The notes under the pieces: model-generated | The model's input: the letters and a program-made list of their open reading frames with translations, nothing else | Databases searched by the model: none | What the model was told of the DNA's origin: nothing | Shown here: in pieces, positions 1 through 7,569 of the stretch | Numbering within the stretch: position 1 is the stretch's first letter | Layout of the letters: each line of letters begins with the position of its first letter | Assembly (NCBI GenBank): GCA_964495145.1 | Contig: CAZBUP010000013.1 | Location: forward strand, 1 to 37,912 | Source: UBA6120 sp964495145 | GTDB lineage: Bacteria; Bacillota_I; Bacilli_A; RFN20; CAG-826 | Direction of reading: 5' to 3' | DNA length: 37,912 nucleotides | Translations under genes and position numbers: made by a program

Positions 1-332
1 GCGATAGCCGCCCATCCCGGCGGAGCCATGCGGCCTTCGGACGCCAGTTTATCAATCAGAAGGCGGTTTTTCTTCGAAAAATAGCTTTCGGGTTTCCGTG
101 GGGCAAAATACCTTAAGTAGGTCGCTTCGTCAAGACTTTTAACGATGCCGTCAATCCACCCGAAGCAGAGCGCTTCTTCGAGGGCTTCGGCGTAAGTGAT
201 GCTTTCTTTCTTATTGTCTTTGTGACCGACAATCCAAATGCCGTCATGGTCTTGACCATGCGAATCCAGCCATACCCTGAATGCCGCGCGGTCGCTGAAA
301 GCCATCCGCTTGGCGCTTTGGGTCTTATTCAT
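1..332 (-). CDS. YdeI/OmpD-associated family protein (3' end beyond window)
   Basis: The reading frame starts at an ATG at 330-332 on the minus strand and runs open off the left edge, so only about 110 N-terminal residues are visible. They begin MNKTQSAKRMAFSDRAAF and contain EALEEALCFGWIDG, the signature segment of the YdeI/OmpD-associated (bacteriocin-protection) family, followed by YLRYFAPRKPESYFSKKN, also typical of it. The biochemical role of this family is not well established; some members are linked to peptide or bacteriocin tolerance. The gene begins 3 bases after the stop of the DUF1801 gene, so the two are almost certainly co-transcribed. The family call is strong; function is uncertain. 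Confidence 0.85.
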   Translation of the reverse strand, partial: MNKTQSAKRMAFSDRAAFRVWLDSHGQDHDGIWIVGHKDNKKESITYAEALEEALCFGWIDGIVKSLDEATYLRYFAPRKPESYFSKKNRLLIDKLASEGRMAPPGWAAI

Positions 333-335
333 GGG

Positions 336-716
336 TCACGGCCTCCAAAAGGTGCGGCACGATGCTTTGTCGTTGACGTTGAAGCGGATCATGTCGCCCA
401 ATAATCCGTAATCGACGGTTTGGTCGAACCGGATGCGAAACAGCATCGAGCTATCTTCGTATCCAGATGCCCGTAGGCGCGAGCGAAAGGTATCCAAGCC
501 GTATTTTTCCAACGCCACGGCAAAATGCTTTTGAGCGACGCTGAATCCGATGATAAAAGTGCCGTGGTCGGTGAACATGGCTTGATGCCATTTATACTCA
601 AGCTTGAGTTGGGGAAAGGTATCTTCGATCCAAGTCAGCACTTCGATCATGGCGGCGCGGTGCGATGGGTCGATGACGGCGTCTAAAAATGGCTTGACGA
701 TTGATTCGTGTTTCAT
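336..716 (-). CDS. DUF1801 / YdhG-type protein (frataxin-like fold)
   Basis: A protein of 126 residues starting MKHESIVKPFLDAV. The segment KYKWHQAMF-like (LEYKWHQAMFTDHGTFIIGF) followed by KHFAVALE and an RIRFDQTVDYGLL block matches the DUF1801/YdhG family, which has a frataxin-like fold; B. subtilis members have been proposed as iron chaperones. The open frame extends 38 codons further upstream, but that extension is very basic and low-complexity, so the ATG at 716 is chosen. A TATAAT (723-728, minus strand) lies only 6 bases before this ATG, which would give a leaderless or near-leaderless mRNA. It is followed after 3 bases by the YdeI-type gene. Confidence 0.75.
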   Translation of the reverse strand: MKHESIVKPFLDAVIDPSHRAAMIEVLTWIEDTFPQLKLEYKWHQAMFTDHGTFIIGFSVAQKHFAVALEKYGLDTFRSRLRASGYEDSSMLFRIRFDQTVDYGLLGDMIRFNVNDKASCRTFWRP

Positions 717-858
717 GATTTCATTATAACGGCGAGAACGTCGTACCGGAATGCGAACGCTCGACGACGCGACAAAAAACCAATTGGCGATTTTCTTTTT
801 TCTTGATAAACTCATGGGTGATTGTTGCATTTGGATATCATCGAGAGGTTATTTTTTT

Positions 859-1623
859 ATGGATTATCGCATGTTCGGGTCTTTGTTTGACGGAAGCCAC
901 ATGATCTACATTCTCGCCTCGATCGCGGTCACCGTGTTGCTGCTGTGGCTGCCGTATCGGTTTATGACCAAACCGAAACACAAGGACCTCTATTTGAAAT
1001 TTTGGGGTTGGGCGACCGTGTTCCTGCATCTATCGCCTTTATGGATCGAATTCTTGAAAGGCAATCAAGCCGTGGCCGCCGACAACATGCTTTTCCCGAT
1101 CTATTTTTGCAACATGTCGATGTATTTGCTCCTCATCGTCGCCCTTTGGGCCGACAAGAAAAGCCGTACATTCAATTATTTGGCGACCTTCGCGGCTTAT
1201 GCCGGGGTATTCGGGGCTTTGATTTCGTTATTCTATCCCCAGTACTACCTTGATGGGACGACCATCTTCGAATGGGGCGTCTTCAAAAGCATGCTTTCGC
1301 ATAGCACGATGTTGATGGGATGTTTGTACTTGTTCGTGGGCGGCTATTTCAAAATCGACAAATATAACGTCGTCGTCTACGCCGTAGGGCTATTGGGATT
1401 CGGGTTGATTGGCATCGTCGTCAATCAAGTGTTCGCCCTGGCCGGATTGCACGCGCCGAACGCCATGTACCTGCAACATGCCCCCATCGAATCGGCACCT
1501 TTTTTGAACGCTTACTCGATTGCGGCCATGATGCTGGTGGTCGTCATCGGGATTTCCAGCGCCTATCGGTTCGCGAAAACGCGCCAAGTCCATGTACAAG
1601 CGGAACTGGTTTCCAATCAATAG
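859..1623 (+). CDS. YwaF/TMEM164-type integral membrane protein
   Basis: A hydrophobic protein of 254 residues with about seven predicted membrane segments. The start at 859 (MDYRMFGSLFDGSHMI) is preferred to the longer frame from 751 because a GAGAGGT ribosome site lies at 843-849 and the added 36 residues are not membrane-like. The order of helices, the WIEF segment after the second helix, the LFPIYFCNMSMYL stretch and the HSTMLMGCLYL helix resemble the TIGR02206 (YwaF, TP0381) family of uncharacterised bacterial membrane proteins related to TMEM164, an acyltransferase in animals. No operon partner is visible. The family assignment is from memory of the pattern and its substrate is unknown. 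Confidence 0.65.
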   Translation: MDYRMFGSLFDGSHMIYILASIAVTVLLLWLPYRFMTKPKHKDLYLKFWGWATVFLHLSPLWIEFLKGNQAVAADNMLFPIYFCNMSMYLLLIVALWADKKSRTFNYLATFAAYAGVFGALISLFYPQYYLDGTTIFEWGVFKSMLSHSTMLMGCLYLFVGGYFKIDKYNVVVYAVGLLGFGLIGIVVNQVFALAGLHAPNAMYLQHAPIESAPFLNAYSIAAMMLVVVIGISSAYRFAKTRQVHVQAELVSNQ

Positions 1624-1828
1624 TGTAAGGATCAATCATCGATGGTTTGATGTCCAAGACCGCCTTGGCAATCAATCATTTCAATGTCCCACGATGGTTC
1701 TTTCACCCATATTTGACAAGAAATCACTTATCCATCCTTGCAATAAAGGCCCGACCATAAATCCTTGTTTATGACCTCAAACACGTCACGCCGCTTAAAA
1801 TGCGATAAACTATATTTTGGTTAACGGC

Positions 1829-2200
1829 ATGAAACTATCCGAAAGTTTGGAAATGTATTTAGAGACCATCTTGGTCCTGCGCGAGAAACAACCGCTCGTG
1901 CGGGCCATCGATATTTCGGAGTCGCGCGGCTACGCCAAATCCAGCGTCCACAAGGGCTTGGCCCTTTTAAAGAAAAAAGCGTTGATCCACATCGACGAAC
2001 ATGGGTCGATCGTTTTCACTCCCGAAGGAAACCGTATCGCCCAACGGACCTACCGCCGCCACTTGTCGCTATCCAAATGGCTGATGGGTTTGGGCGTTCC
2101 TCAAAAAATAGCCGAACAGGACGCCTGCCGCATCGAGCACATCATCTCGGAGACCACCTTCCAAAAACTCCGCCAATACTTTGACGAAGACGCGGAATAA
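1829..2200 (+). CDS. DtxR/MntR-family metal-dependent repressor, iron-type ligands
   Basis: A protein of 123 residues: an N-terminal winged helix (about 1-72, with AKSSVHKGLALLKKK as recognition region) and a short helical dimerisation/metal domain. It lacks the C-terminal SH3-like domain of classical DtxR, so its size is like MntR. The ligand positions are nevertheless DtxR-like: SLEMYLETI puts Met9 where MntR has Asp8, and ACRIEH gives Cys100, Glu103 and His104 where MntR has Glu99, Glu102, His103; His78 is also present. That set in DtxR is the Fe(II) site. A TTG at 1817 would add four residues; neither start has a clear ribosome site. It lies just upstream of feoA and probably represses it. 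Confidence 0.85.
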   Translation: MKLSESLEMYLETILVLREKQPLVRAIDISESRGYAKSSVHKGLALLKKKALIHIDEHGSIVFTPEGNRIAQRTYRRHLSLSKWLMGLGVPQKIAEQDACRIEHIISETTFQKLRQYFDEDAE

Positions 2201-2252
2201 TATCGTACGCTTTCTTTCCTAAGCGCTTTCAGGCGAAGCCTTCCTATAATCA

Positions 2253-2281
2253 TTGACAAAACGACCCTAAAACATCAAAAT
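2253..2281 (+). promoter_or_regulatory. Candidate feo operon promoter
   Basis: TTGACA at 2253-2258 is a perfect -35 element; 17 bases later CAAAAT (2276-2281) matches four of six -10 bases. Transcription would begin near 2288, placing the palindrome at 2319-2336 within the early leader. A second TATAAT at 2245-2250 has no good -35. Confidence 0.4.
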
Positions 2282-2318
2282 ATCCTCGGAACGACAAGTT
2301 CTTAATTTTTTAAGAATA

Positions 2319-2336
2319 AGTTAGCCGCGGCTAACT
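2319..2336. promoter_or_regulatory. Perfect 18-bp palindrome before feoA; candidate DtxR-type operator
   Basis: AGTTAGCCG|CGGCTAACT reads the same on both strands without a mismatch. It ends directly at the AAAGGAG ribosome site of feoA (2337-2343). Converging GTTAG/CTAAC half-sites are also the core of known DtxR/IdeR boxes (TTAGGTTAGGCTAACCTAA). A possible promoter (TTGACA 2253-2258, 17-base spacer, CAAAAT 2276-2281) lies upstream. Binding by the adjacent DtxR-type protein is inferred. Confidence 0.7.
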
Positions 2337-2354
2337 AAAGGAGCCCGCCTCGCG

Positions 2355-2726
2355 ATGAAAACGCCATTTGTTGTCGAAAACGACCTAGGTAATCCAAAAA
2401 GACGCCTCCGGAACCGGCATCGGCATTCACAAAAAACCACCGACGCCATTCCAAATATTGCTTGTGGAGAAACCAAGTTATTATGCGATTTCCTCGTCGG
2501 CGAATCCGGCGTCGTCATCGCCGTGGCCGGGGAAGGCAAAATCCGGCGTCGCCTATTCGACATGGGGGTGACCCCCGGCGCCGAAGTCTATCTTCGCAAG
2601 ACGGCCCCGCTCGGCGATCCGCTGGAAATCACCATCCGCGATTACGAGTTGACGCTTCGGAAAACCGAAGCCCGCTTGATCACCGTCCGTTTGATGAACG
2701 AAATCAATCGGAAAGGCCGGCGTTAA
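2355..2726 (+). CDS. feoA: Ferrous iron transport protein A, with N-terminal extension
   Basis: FeoA is a small SH3-like cytoplasmic protein that supports FeoB-dependent Fe(II) uptake. Residues about 42-120 show the family pattern: GESGVVIAVAGEGKIRRRLF, DMGVTPGAEVYL, APLGDPLEI, and YELTLRKTEA. The protein is 123 residues, about 45 longer than a usual FeoA; the extra N-terminus is basic and polar (RRLRNRHRHSQK). The start at 2355 is supported by AAAGGAG at 2337-2343, and no in-frame ATG occurs nearer the domain. FeoB starts 1 base after its stop, so translation is coupled. The extension could be genuine or a sign that an internal non-ATG start is used. Confidence 0.93.
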   Translation: MKTPFVVENDLGNPKRRLRNRHRHSQKTTDAIPNIACGETKLLCDFLVGESGVVIAVAGEGKIRRRLFDMGVTPGAEVYLRKTAPLGDPLEITIRDYELTLRKTEARLITVRLMNEINRKGRR

Positions 2727-2727
2727 C

Positions 2728-4989
2728 ATGAAGCGCTTTGTATTGGCCGGCAATCCCAACTCCGGGAAAACGACGCTATTCAACATCTTGACCGGATCCT
2801 CGGCCCACGTCGGCAACTGGCCCGGGGTCACCGTCGACAAGCGGGAAGGCTTCTATAAAAAACTCGAAGAACCGATCGCCATATTGGATCTGCCGGGCAT
2901 CTATTCGCTATCGCCCTATTCCCAAGAGGAAATCATCGCCCGCAACGCGATTTTAAACGATAAACCCGACTGCATCATCAACGTGGTCGACGCCACCAAT
3001 CTCGAACGCAATCTGTATTTGACGACCCAGTTGCTGGAAATCGACGTCCCAGTCGTCGTCGCCTTGAACATGATCGACGCCGTCAACCGCTCGGGCGACG
3101 TGCTCGACCCGGCCACCTTGGAAGCCAAACTCGGGGTCCCGGTCGTCGCCATCAGCGCCCTGAAAGAAAGCCATATCGACCAATTGATCAACCGGGCGAT
3201 CGAAACCTCGTCGACGCCGCGTGGCGCTTCTTCGGTCTTGTTCGATTCACGCTTGAACGAGACCTTGTCGATTTTCTTGAGCGAACTGGAAAAGCGAAAA
3301 ATCCAATATCCGCTCTTCCATGCCGTCAAGTTGATCGAAGGGGATGAAATCGAGACGAAGTATCATCCGGAGTTGGCCCAAAAGTTGAAAGCCCACAAAG
3401 CATCCTTGGTCGACGATTTGTTCGGGAACGATTTTGAGGCCATCATCGCCGACGAACGCTATCAATACATATCCAAGCATTTGACGCCGGCCAAGATCAA
3501 AAAGAACAAAACCGACATCAAGATCGGCCGCGTCCAATTGACCGGTTCCGATCGGGCCGACCGCGTCTTGACCCACAAGTGGGTCGGCATCCCGATTTTT
3601 TTGGTCATCTTGTTCTTGATGTTCCATTTGACTTTCAGCGAAGACCTTTTCTATCTAAACGCCCTCGGGCTTTTCGGCCCCGCGGGACTGGTCAGTTTTT
3701 CAGGGCACCCGATCTTTGAGGGATTGTTTGCCAATGGGGGCATCCATTCCCCCGGCGTCGTCTTATTCAATTTGATGAACATCGGCACCTCGGAAGTCTC
3801 CGGTCTTGTAGCCGGATGGCTTTCCTCGGCCCCCGAATGGGTGTCTGGCTTCATCAATGACGGCGTCTTGGGCGGCGTTTTCGCCATCCTGTCGTTTTTG
3901 CCCCAGATCCTGATGCTGTTCCTGTTCTTTTCGATTTTGGAAGACACCGGCTATATGGCCCGGATTGCCTTCATCCTCGACCAATTGTTCCGCAAGTTCG
4001 GCTTGTCGGGACGGGCATTCATCCCGATGATCATGGGCTTCGGCTGTTCGGTGCCGGCCACCATCAATACGCGGACGCTGGCCAACGAACAAGAACGGAT
4101 CGCCACCATCCGGGTGATTCCCTTCTTCAGCTGCGGGGCCAAACTGCCGATCTTGACCGCGGTGTCCGGGGCCATCGTCATGCAGTTCGGGGTCCGTAAC
4201 GCCGATTTGATCACCTACAGCATGTACCTGCTCGGCATCGTCACCGCCATTGTCGCCGTATTGATCATGCGCCACACCACCCTTAAGGGCGAAACCGCGC
4301 CTTTCATCATGGAGTTGCCATCTTATCGCCTGCCCAATCCCAAATCGCTACTCATCCATCTCTGGGACAAGCTGAAGCATTTCATCGCCAAAGCTTTCAC
4401 CATCATCTTGGCTTCGACCATCGTCGTTTGGTTCGTGTCCCACTTCTCGTGGTCGTGGCAATTCCTTGAAGACGCCCGCATGAACGAATCGATCTTGGCC
4501 GGTTTGGGCCAAATCCTCGTGCCGCTGTTCACCCCGCTCGGCTTCGGGAGCCAATTGACCGGTTCCTTCGCCTGGGTATTCGTCGTCGCCTCGATCACCG
4601 GGTTAATCGCTAAAGAGAACGTCATCGCCACTTTCGGGACCATCGCCGCTTCGATCGGCCTAATGATCCCGCAGGCGCCGGAGGGCGTCGGGGAAGTCGC
4701 TTCATTGATCATCGCCACCGGCGTCACGCTACCGGCCCTCATATCGTTCATCGCCTTCAACATGACGACGATTCCCTGTTTTGCCACCATCGCCACGGCC
4801 AAAGCCGAATTGCCCAAAGGGCAGCTTAAATGGACGCTCCTATTTTGGATCGGGACTTCCTATGCGATCGGCACCGCCATTTACCTGATCGGCACCTTCT
4901 GGTGGACCTTGTTCATTTTCCTTGGGCTAGCCGTCATGGCGACCGCCATCATCATTTACCGTGAACGTCATCCAAAGGCGGGACATTAA
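2728..4989 (+). CDS. feoB: Ferrous iron transporter B
   Basis: FeoB is the membrane Fe(II) transporter with a cytosolic G domain. In this 753-residue protein the G motifs are clear: G1 GNPNSGKT at 8-15, a WPGVTVDK G2 region near 31-38, G3 DLPG at 54-57, and G4 NMID at 114-117. After a helical insertion domain come about ten membrane segments with two Gate-type regions, the first including FGCSVPA and FFSCGAKLPI, the second with AKENVIATFG. Length is normal for the family. It sits between feoA (1-base gap) and the small Cys protein (1-base gap), giving a complete Feo operon likely controlled by iron through the upstream DtxR-type regulator. Confidence 0.98.
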   Translation: MKRFVLAGNPNSGKTTLFNILTGSSAHVGNWPGVTVDKREGFYKKLEEPIAILDLPGIYSLSPYSQEEIIARNAILNDKPDCIINVVDATNLERNLYLTTQLLEIDVPVVVALNMIDAVNRSGDVLDPATLEAKLGVPVVAISALKESHIDQLINRAIETSSTPRGASSVLFDSRLNETLSIFLSELEKRKIQYPLFHAVKLIEGDEIETKYHPELAQKLKAHKASLVDDLFGNDFEAIIADERYQYISKHLTPAKIKKNKTDIKIGRVQLTGSDRADRVLTHKWVGIPIFLVILFLMFHLTFSEDLFYLNALGLFGPAGLVSFSGHPIFEGLFANGGIHSPGVVLFNLMNIGTSEVSGLVAGWLSSAPEWVSGFINDGVLGGVFAILSFLPQILMLFLFFSILEDTGYMARIAFILDQLFRKFGLSGRAFIPMIMGFGCSVPATINTRTLANEQERIATIRVIPFFSCGAKLPILTAVSGAIVMQFGVRNADLITYSMYLLGIVTAIVAVLIMRHTTLKGETAPFIMELPSYRLPNPKSLLIHLWDKLKHFIAKAFTIILASTIVVWFVSHFSWSWQFLEDARMNESILAGLGQILVPLFTPLGFGSQLTGSFAWVFVVASITGLIAKENVIATFGTIAASIGLMIPQAPEGVGEVASLIIATGVTLPALISFIAFNMTTIPCFATIATAKAELPKGQLKWTLLFWIGTSYAIGTAIYLIGTFWWTLFIFLGLAVMATAIIIYRERHPKAGH

Positions 4990-4990
4990 C

Positions 4991-5179
4991 ATGCCGGAAC
5001 CGATTGAAATCATCGTCATCGCGGTCACGGTCATATTTTTGGGCGCGGTTATCTACGGATCGATCAGACGCAAAAAGAAGGGCCAATCCAACTGCGGCTC
5101 CCAATATGGCTGTTCGGCCGCCGAAGACATGCGCCGGGCCTTCAAAGACGCCAAAAAATCGTTTGATAAGAAAAAGTAA
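4991..5179 (+). CDS. FeoB-associated Cys-rich membrane protein
   Basis: A 62-residue protein starting MPEPIEIIVIAVTVIFLGAV: one N-terminal membrane helix, a KKK stop-transfer cluster, then a cytosolic NCGSQYGCSAAEDM segment with two cysteines and a charged tail. This is the layout of the FeoB-associated Cys-rich membrane protein family (PF12669), a FeoC-like accessory often found after feoB in Bacillota. The start at 4991 follows the feoB stop by 1 base; the longer frame from 4961 overlaps feoB and is not needed. The role may be iron or Fe-S sensing or delivery at FeoB, which is inference. Confidence 0.85.
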   Translation: MPEPIEIIVIAVTVIFLGAVIYGSIRRKKKGQSNCGSQYGCSAAEDMRRAFKDAKKSFDKKK

Positions 5180-5196
5180 TCGTTATTGATTGAAGG

Positions 5197-5961
5197 TTAA
5201 TGTGGGTGGGCCAAGTCGAAACGGGCGACGAGCGCCTCCCATTTGTCTTGGACGCCGACTGAGATGTTGCTGCCGGCGTTTTCGCCATATCCCGGTTCCT
5301 GCAGGGTCACCGTGTTGTTGATGGTGGCGTAGGAAGCATAGTAATAATCAAGATACGGGACGGCATTATAGCCGTTGGTCGACGAATCGCTGCACACGTC
5401 GCAATCGTCAATGAAAGAGCCGAACTCGGACACCGTGAACGCCAATGAATAAAACACGCCGACGACATAGGCGTTTTCGGTATTGCCAGGATCGTATAAT
5501 TCGCCTGATCCCACATAAACGCTGCCATCGTAATTGGAACCGATGTTGATGGTTACCGTTCGATCCCAAGTATGATCCATAAAATACAGTTCATTAAAAA
5601 ATTGAACTTTGGTGGTGTCGCCTGGAAGATCGATATAGAACAGGGCGTTTCCATAATTGGAAGAACCGTCGCCGGCGTAACCAGTCAACAGTTTGGTGCA
5701 TTCGGTGCCCGGATAGGCCGCGGTGGTCACGTTGTCGGATGCATCCTTGCCCCAGGCATAAATCTTAAGCGTGGGATTGGATTGTTTGTAAAATCCATTG
5801 CTGATGCTGTCCTTCATGGTCAGATACACCCGGATGGTGTCATCGTCGTACGATAGCGTTTCCAATGGATGCTGCGCTTTGGCGCCGGTCGTGATGATCC
5901 CGGTGATAAGCGTGAAGACAATCGCGGAAAAGGAAACAATGATTGTTATCAATTTTTTCAT
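5197..5961 (-). CDS. Secreted protein, possible CBM26-like carbohydrate-binding domain
   Basis: 254 residues from the ATG at 5961 (reverse CAAGAGGGACGCTT ribosome region just upstream). The N-terminus MKKLITIIVSFSAIVFTLI is a signal peptide with an AKA cleavage site; there is no lipobox, so it is likely secreted. The segment LKIYAWGKDASDN through AAYPGTECTKL and then FYIDLPGDTTKVQFFN resembles starch-binding CBM25/26 modules (a vYaW strand, a PGT turn, a viFn strand), but this is a weak likeness. A C-terminal part carries CDVC and an aromatic YLDYYYASYA stretch. No enzyme motif is seen. It has its own promoter and faces the feo operon tail to tail. Confidence 0.6.
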   Translation of the reverse strand: MKKLITIIVSFSAIVFTLITGIITTGAKAQHPLETLSYDDDTIRVYLTMKDSISNGFYKQSNPTLKIYAWGKDASDNVTTAAYPGTECTKLLTGYAGDGSSNYGNALFYIDLPGDTTKVQFFNELYFMDHTWDRTVTINIGSNYDGSVYVGSGELYDPGNTENAYVVGVFYSLAFTVSEFGSFIDDCDVCSDSSTNGYNAVPYLDYYYASYATINNTVTLQEPGYGENAGSNISVGVQDKWEALVARFDLAHPH

Positions 5962-5987
5962 AAGCGTCCCTCTTGTCCTTTTTCTCG

Positions 5988-6016
5988 ATTTTAACAAACT
6001 AAAATGACGATGTAAA
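5988..6016 (-). promoter_or_regulatory. Promoter of the secreted protein gene
   Basis: On the minus strand TTTACA (6011-6016), a 17-base spacer and TAAAAT (5988-5993), with TG one base before the -10 hexamer (extended -10). Transcription would start about 20 bases before the ATG at 5961. Confidence 0.65.
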
Positions 6017-6032
6017 CCCGCTATTACCAATT

Positions 6033-6059
6033 TCCAAAAACGACTTTTTCTCGTCGTTT
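6033..6059 (-). terminator. Possible weak intrinsic terminator of the 6187-6930 gene
   Basis: AAACGAC (6038-6044) pairs with GTCGTTT (6053-6059) across 8 bases. On the minus strand the stem runs into TTTTTGG. The stem is short and A+T-rich and lies about 130 bases past the stop, so an operator role upstream of the next promoter is also possible. Confidence 0.35.
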
Positions 6060-6186
6060 CCATTTGATAATGCATCGGTAAACCGACTCGGAAACATGCC
6101 GATGGAAAAGATAATTAAATCATTGAAAAAACAGTCGGTTCCTCGTTTTGAATCCAATGTTCGATCTGGTTATTGACCAGAGATAA

Positions 6187-6930
6187 TCAAACAAGCCGTT
6201 CGGCCACGGCTTTGACCATGGCTTCCTGGGGGTGAAAATGCCTCGTTAAGAAATTCAGGGCAAACCGAGCCGCTTCTAGGTTATGGTCGTAACCGGGTTT
6301 CAATCTGGGAAGAATTTCCCGGGCGGCTTCGTATTTCTTTTCGATGCGGCGCTCGACGGCGTATGGGTCGTCGTCTTGGCTTCTGGATGGATACAAAGAT
6401 TCGAACAATTTCATGATTTGGTTGGCGGCATGGCTTTGAATGCACGTCATGGCGGCAGCCCTCTCCCCGCGGAGCTCGCGCAGGACGCCGATATATAGGT
6501 TCGTTAAAGCCTCGTTCACGCAGTAATCGATATCCAGCGGTTCTTTTTTAGGAGCCAATCTCGGTTCGACCAGACTTTCGATGAAATCCGGCCGCTGATA
6601 GATGAGTCGACCTTTTGTAAAACCAATATGAGTCATCTCGTCCGGTTCGAACACGGCGAACTCGGCGAAGACGCCATTGGCGAACAATACTTTGTAACCA
6701 TCATCCGTATTCCGAAACGAATAGGCAATCGGGCTGACGGCCAGCCATGATAAATCATTCAAATAGGCGGATTTGGCGCCCGGGTCGACAATCAAGAAGA
6801 AATCCATGTCCGAGTATGGGTCGAGGCGGCTCGTTTCGGCCATGCTTCCAAGGCCCAGCAGGCATTGGACGTCGGCGCGGCCGCTGACCCGCGCGCCAAG
6901 TTGAATCATCGCTTCATGCGTTTTGTTCAT
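6187..6930 (-). CDS. Nucleotidyltransferase-fold protein
   Basis: 247 residues. GLGSMAETSRLDPYSDMDF at 26-44 is the pol-beta-type nucleotidyltransferase signature (GS, then DxD at Asp41/Asp43), as in aminoglycoside and lincosamide nucleotidyltransferases; the remainder is a helical domain. The start at 6930 is chosen for its AAGGAG site 8 bases upstream; the frame opens at 6951, overlapping the previous gene. It follows the GNAT gene by 17 bases and probably shares its mRNA with the ABC exporter genes. A drug-modifying role is suggested only by family; the substrate cannot be read from sequence. Confidence 0.75.
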   Translation of the reverse strand: MNKTHEAMIQLGARVSGRADVQCLLGLGSMAETSRLDPYSDMDFFLIVDPGAKSAYLNDLSWLAVSPIAYSFRNTDDGYKVLFANGVFAEFAVFEPDEMTHIGFTKGRLIYQRPDFIESLVEPRLAPKKEPLDIDYCVNEALTNLYIGVLRELRGERAAAMTCIQSHAANQIMKLFESLYPSRSQDDDPYAVERRIEKKYEAAREILPRLKPGYDHNLEAARFALNFLTRHFHPQEAMVKAVAERLV

Positions 6931-6947
6931 GATGGTGGCTCCTTGTC

Positions 6948-7556
6948 TCACAGTTGGCCGGGCAGAACGAGCTTTTCCTTCTTGGGAAAACTTTGATCGA
7001 ACGCTTCTACTTCCGCCGGATCGGTCAGGTAAACTGTCGGGTGATGGAATACGCCTTTGAGGGCAGCGGCTTTCGCCCCGTCGAGGATTTTGATCATAAA
7101 AAACGGGGCTTCTTCTTGAGGATCGATGCCTTCGAGGAAAATGCCGTGCTTTCGGGCGGGGAAAAATCCGAATTTCTTGTAATAGTCGGGATTTCCGGTG
7201 ATCAGCACGGCCGGATAACCGAATGACTGCGCCTTTTTCAGAGTGAATTCAATCAAGGCCCGGCCCAGGCCTTGCCCTTGATGGTCGGGATCGACGGCGA
7301 CGGGGCCAAACATCAAAACCGGGGTTTCTTGGCCCTCGGCCCCGACAAGCGTGCCCCGGGCGTAGACGATCTGGGCGACGATGCCCTGTTCCGATTCGAC
7401 GACATAATCCAGTTCCTTCACAAAGGCCGGGTCATCTCGCAGGCGATGGAGGACCAGATGTTCGTCGCATCCGGGTTTATAGATATTCCAAAAAGCTTCG
7501 CGCACTAAATTTTCGACGTGTCGATAATCGCGTTGACGCTCCAAGCGGATATTCAT
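6948..7556 (-). CDS. GNAT family N-acetyltransferase (YhbS-like)
   Basis: 202 residues. The acetyl-CoA binding region is VAVDPDHQGQGLGRALIEF (motif A, QGQGLG), after a GPVAV strand and before PAVLITGNPDYYKKFGFFPA, which is the hallmark of the YhbS-like GNAT subgroup. AAGGAGG lies 7 bases before the ATG at 7556. It sits 13 bases after the ABC permease gene and 17 before the nucleotidyltransferase, so it appears to be part of a five-gene AbrB-ATPase-permease-GNAT-nucleotidyltransferase unit. The acceptor substrate is unknown. Confidence 0.88.
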   Translation of the reverse strand: MNIRLERQRDYRHVENLVREAFWNIYKPGCDEHLVLHRLRDDPAFVKELDYVVESEQGIVAQIVYARGTLVGAEGQETPVLMFGPVAVDPDHQGQGLGRALIEFTLKKAQSFGYPAVLITGNPDYYKKFGFFPARKHGIFLEGIDPQEEAPFFMIKILDGAKAAALKGVFHHPTVYLTDPAEVEAFDQSFPKKEKLVLPGQL

Positions 7557-7569
7557 GTGGCGAACCTCC

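Noticed and set aside
1653..1669. CCAAG-ACCGC-CTTGG stem after the YwaF-like gene
   Set aside because: Short stem with no T run; not convincing as terminator or operator.
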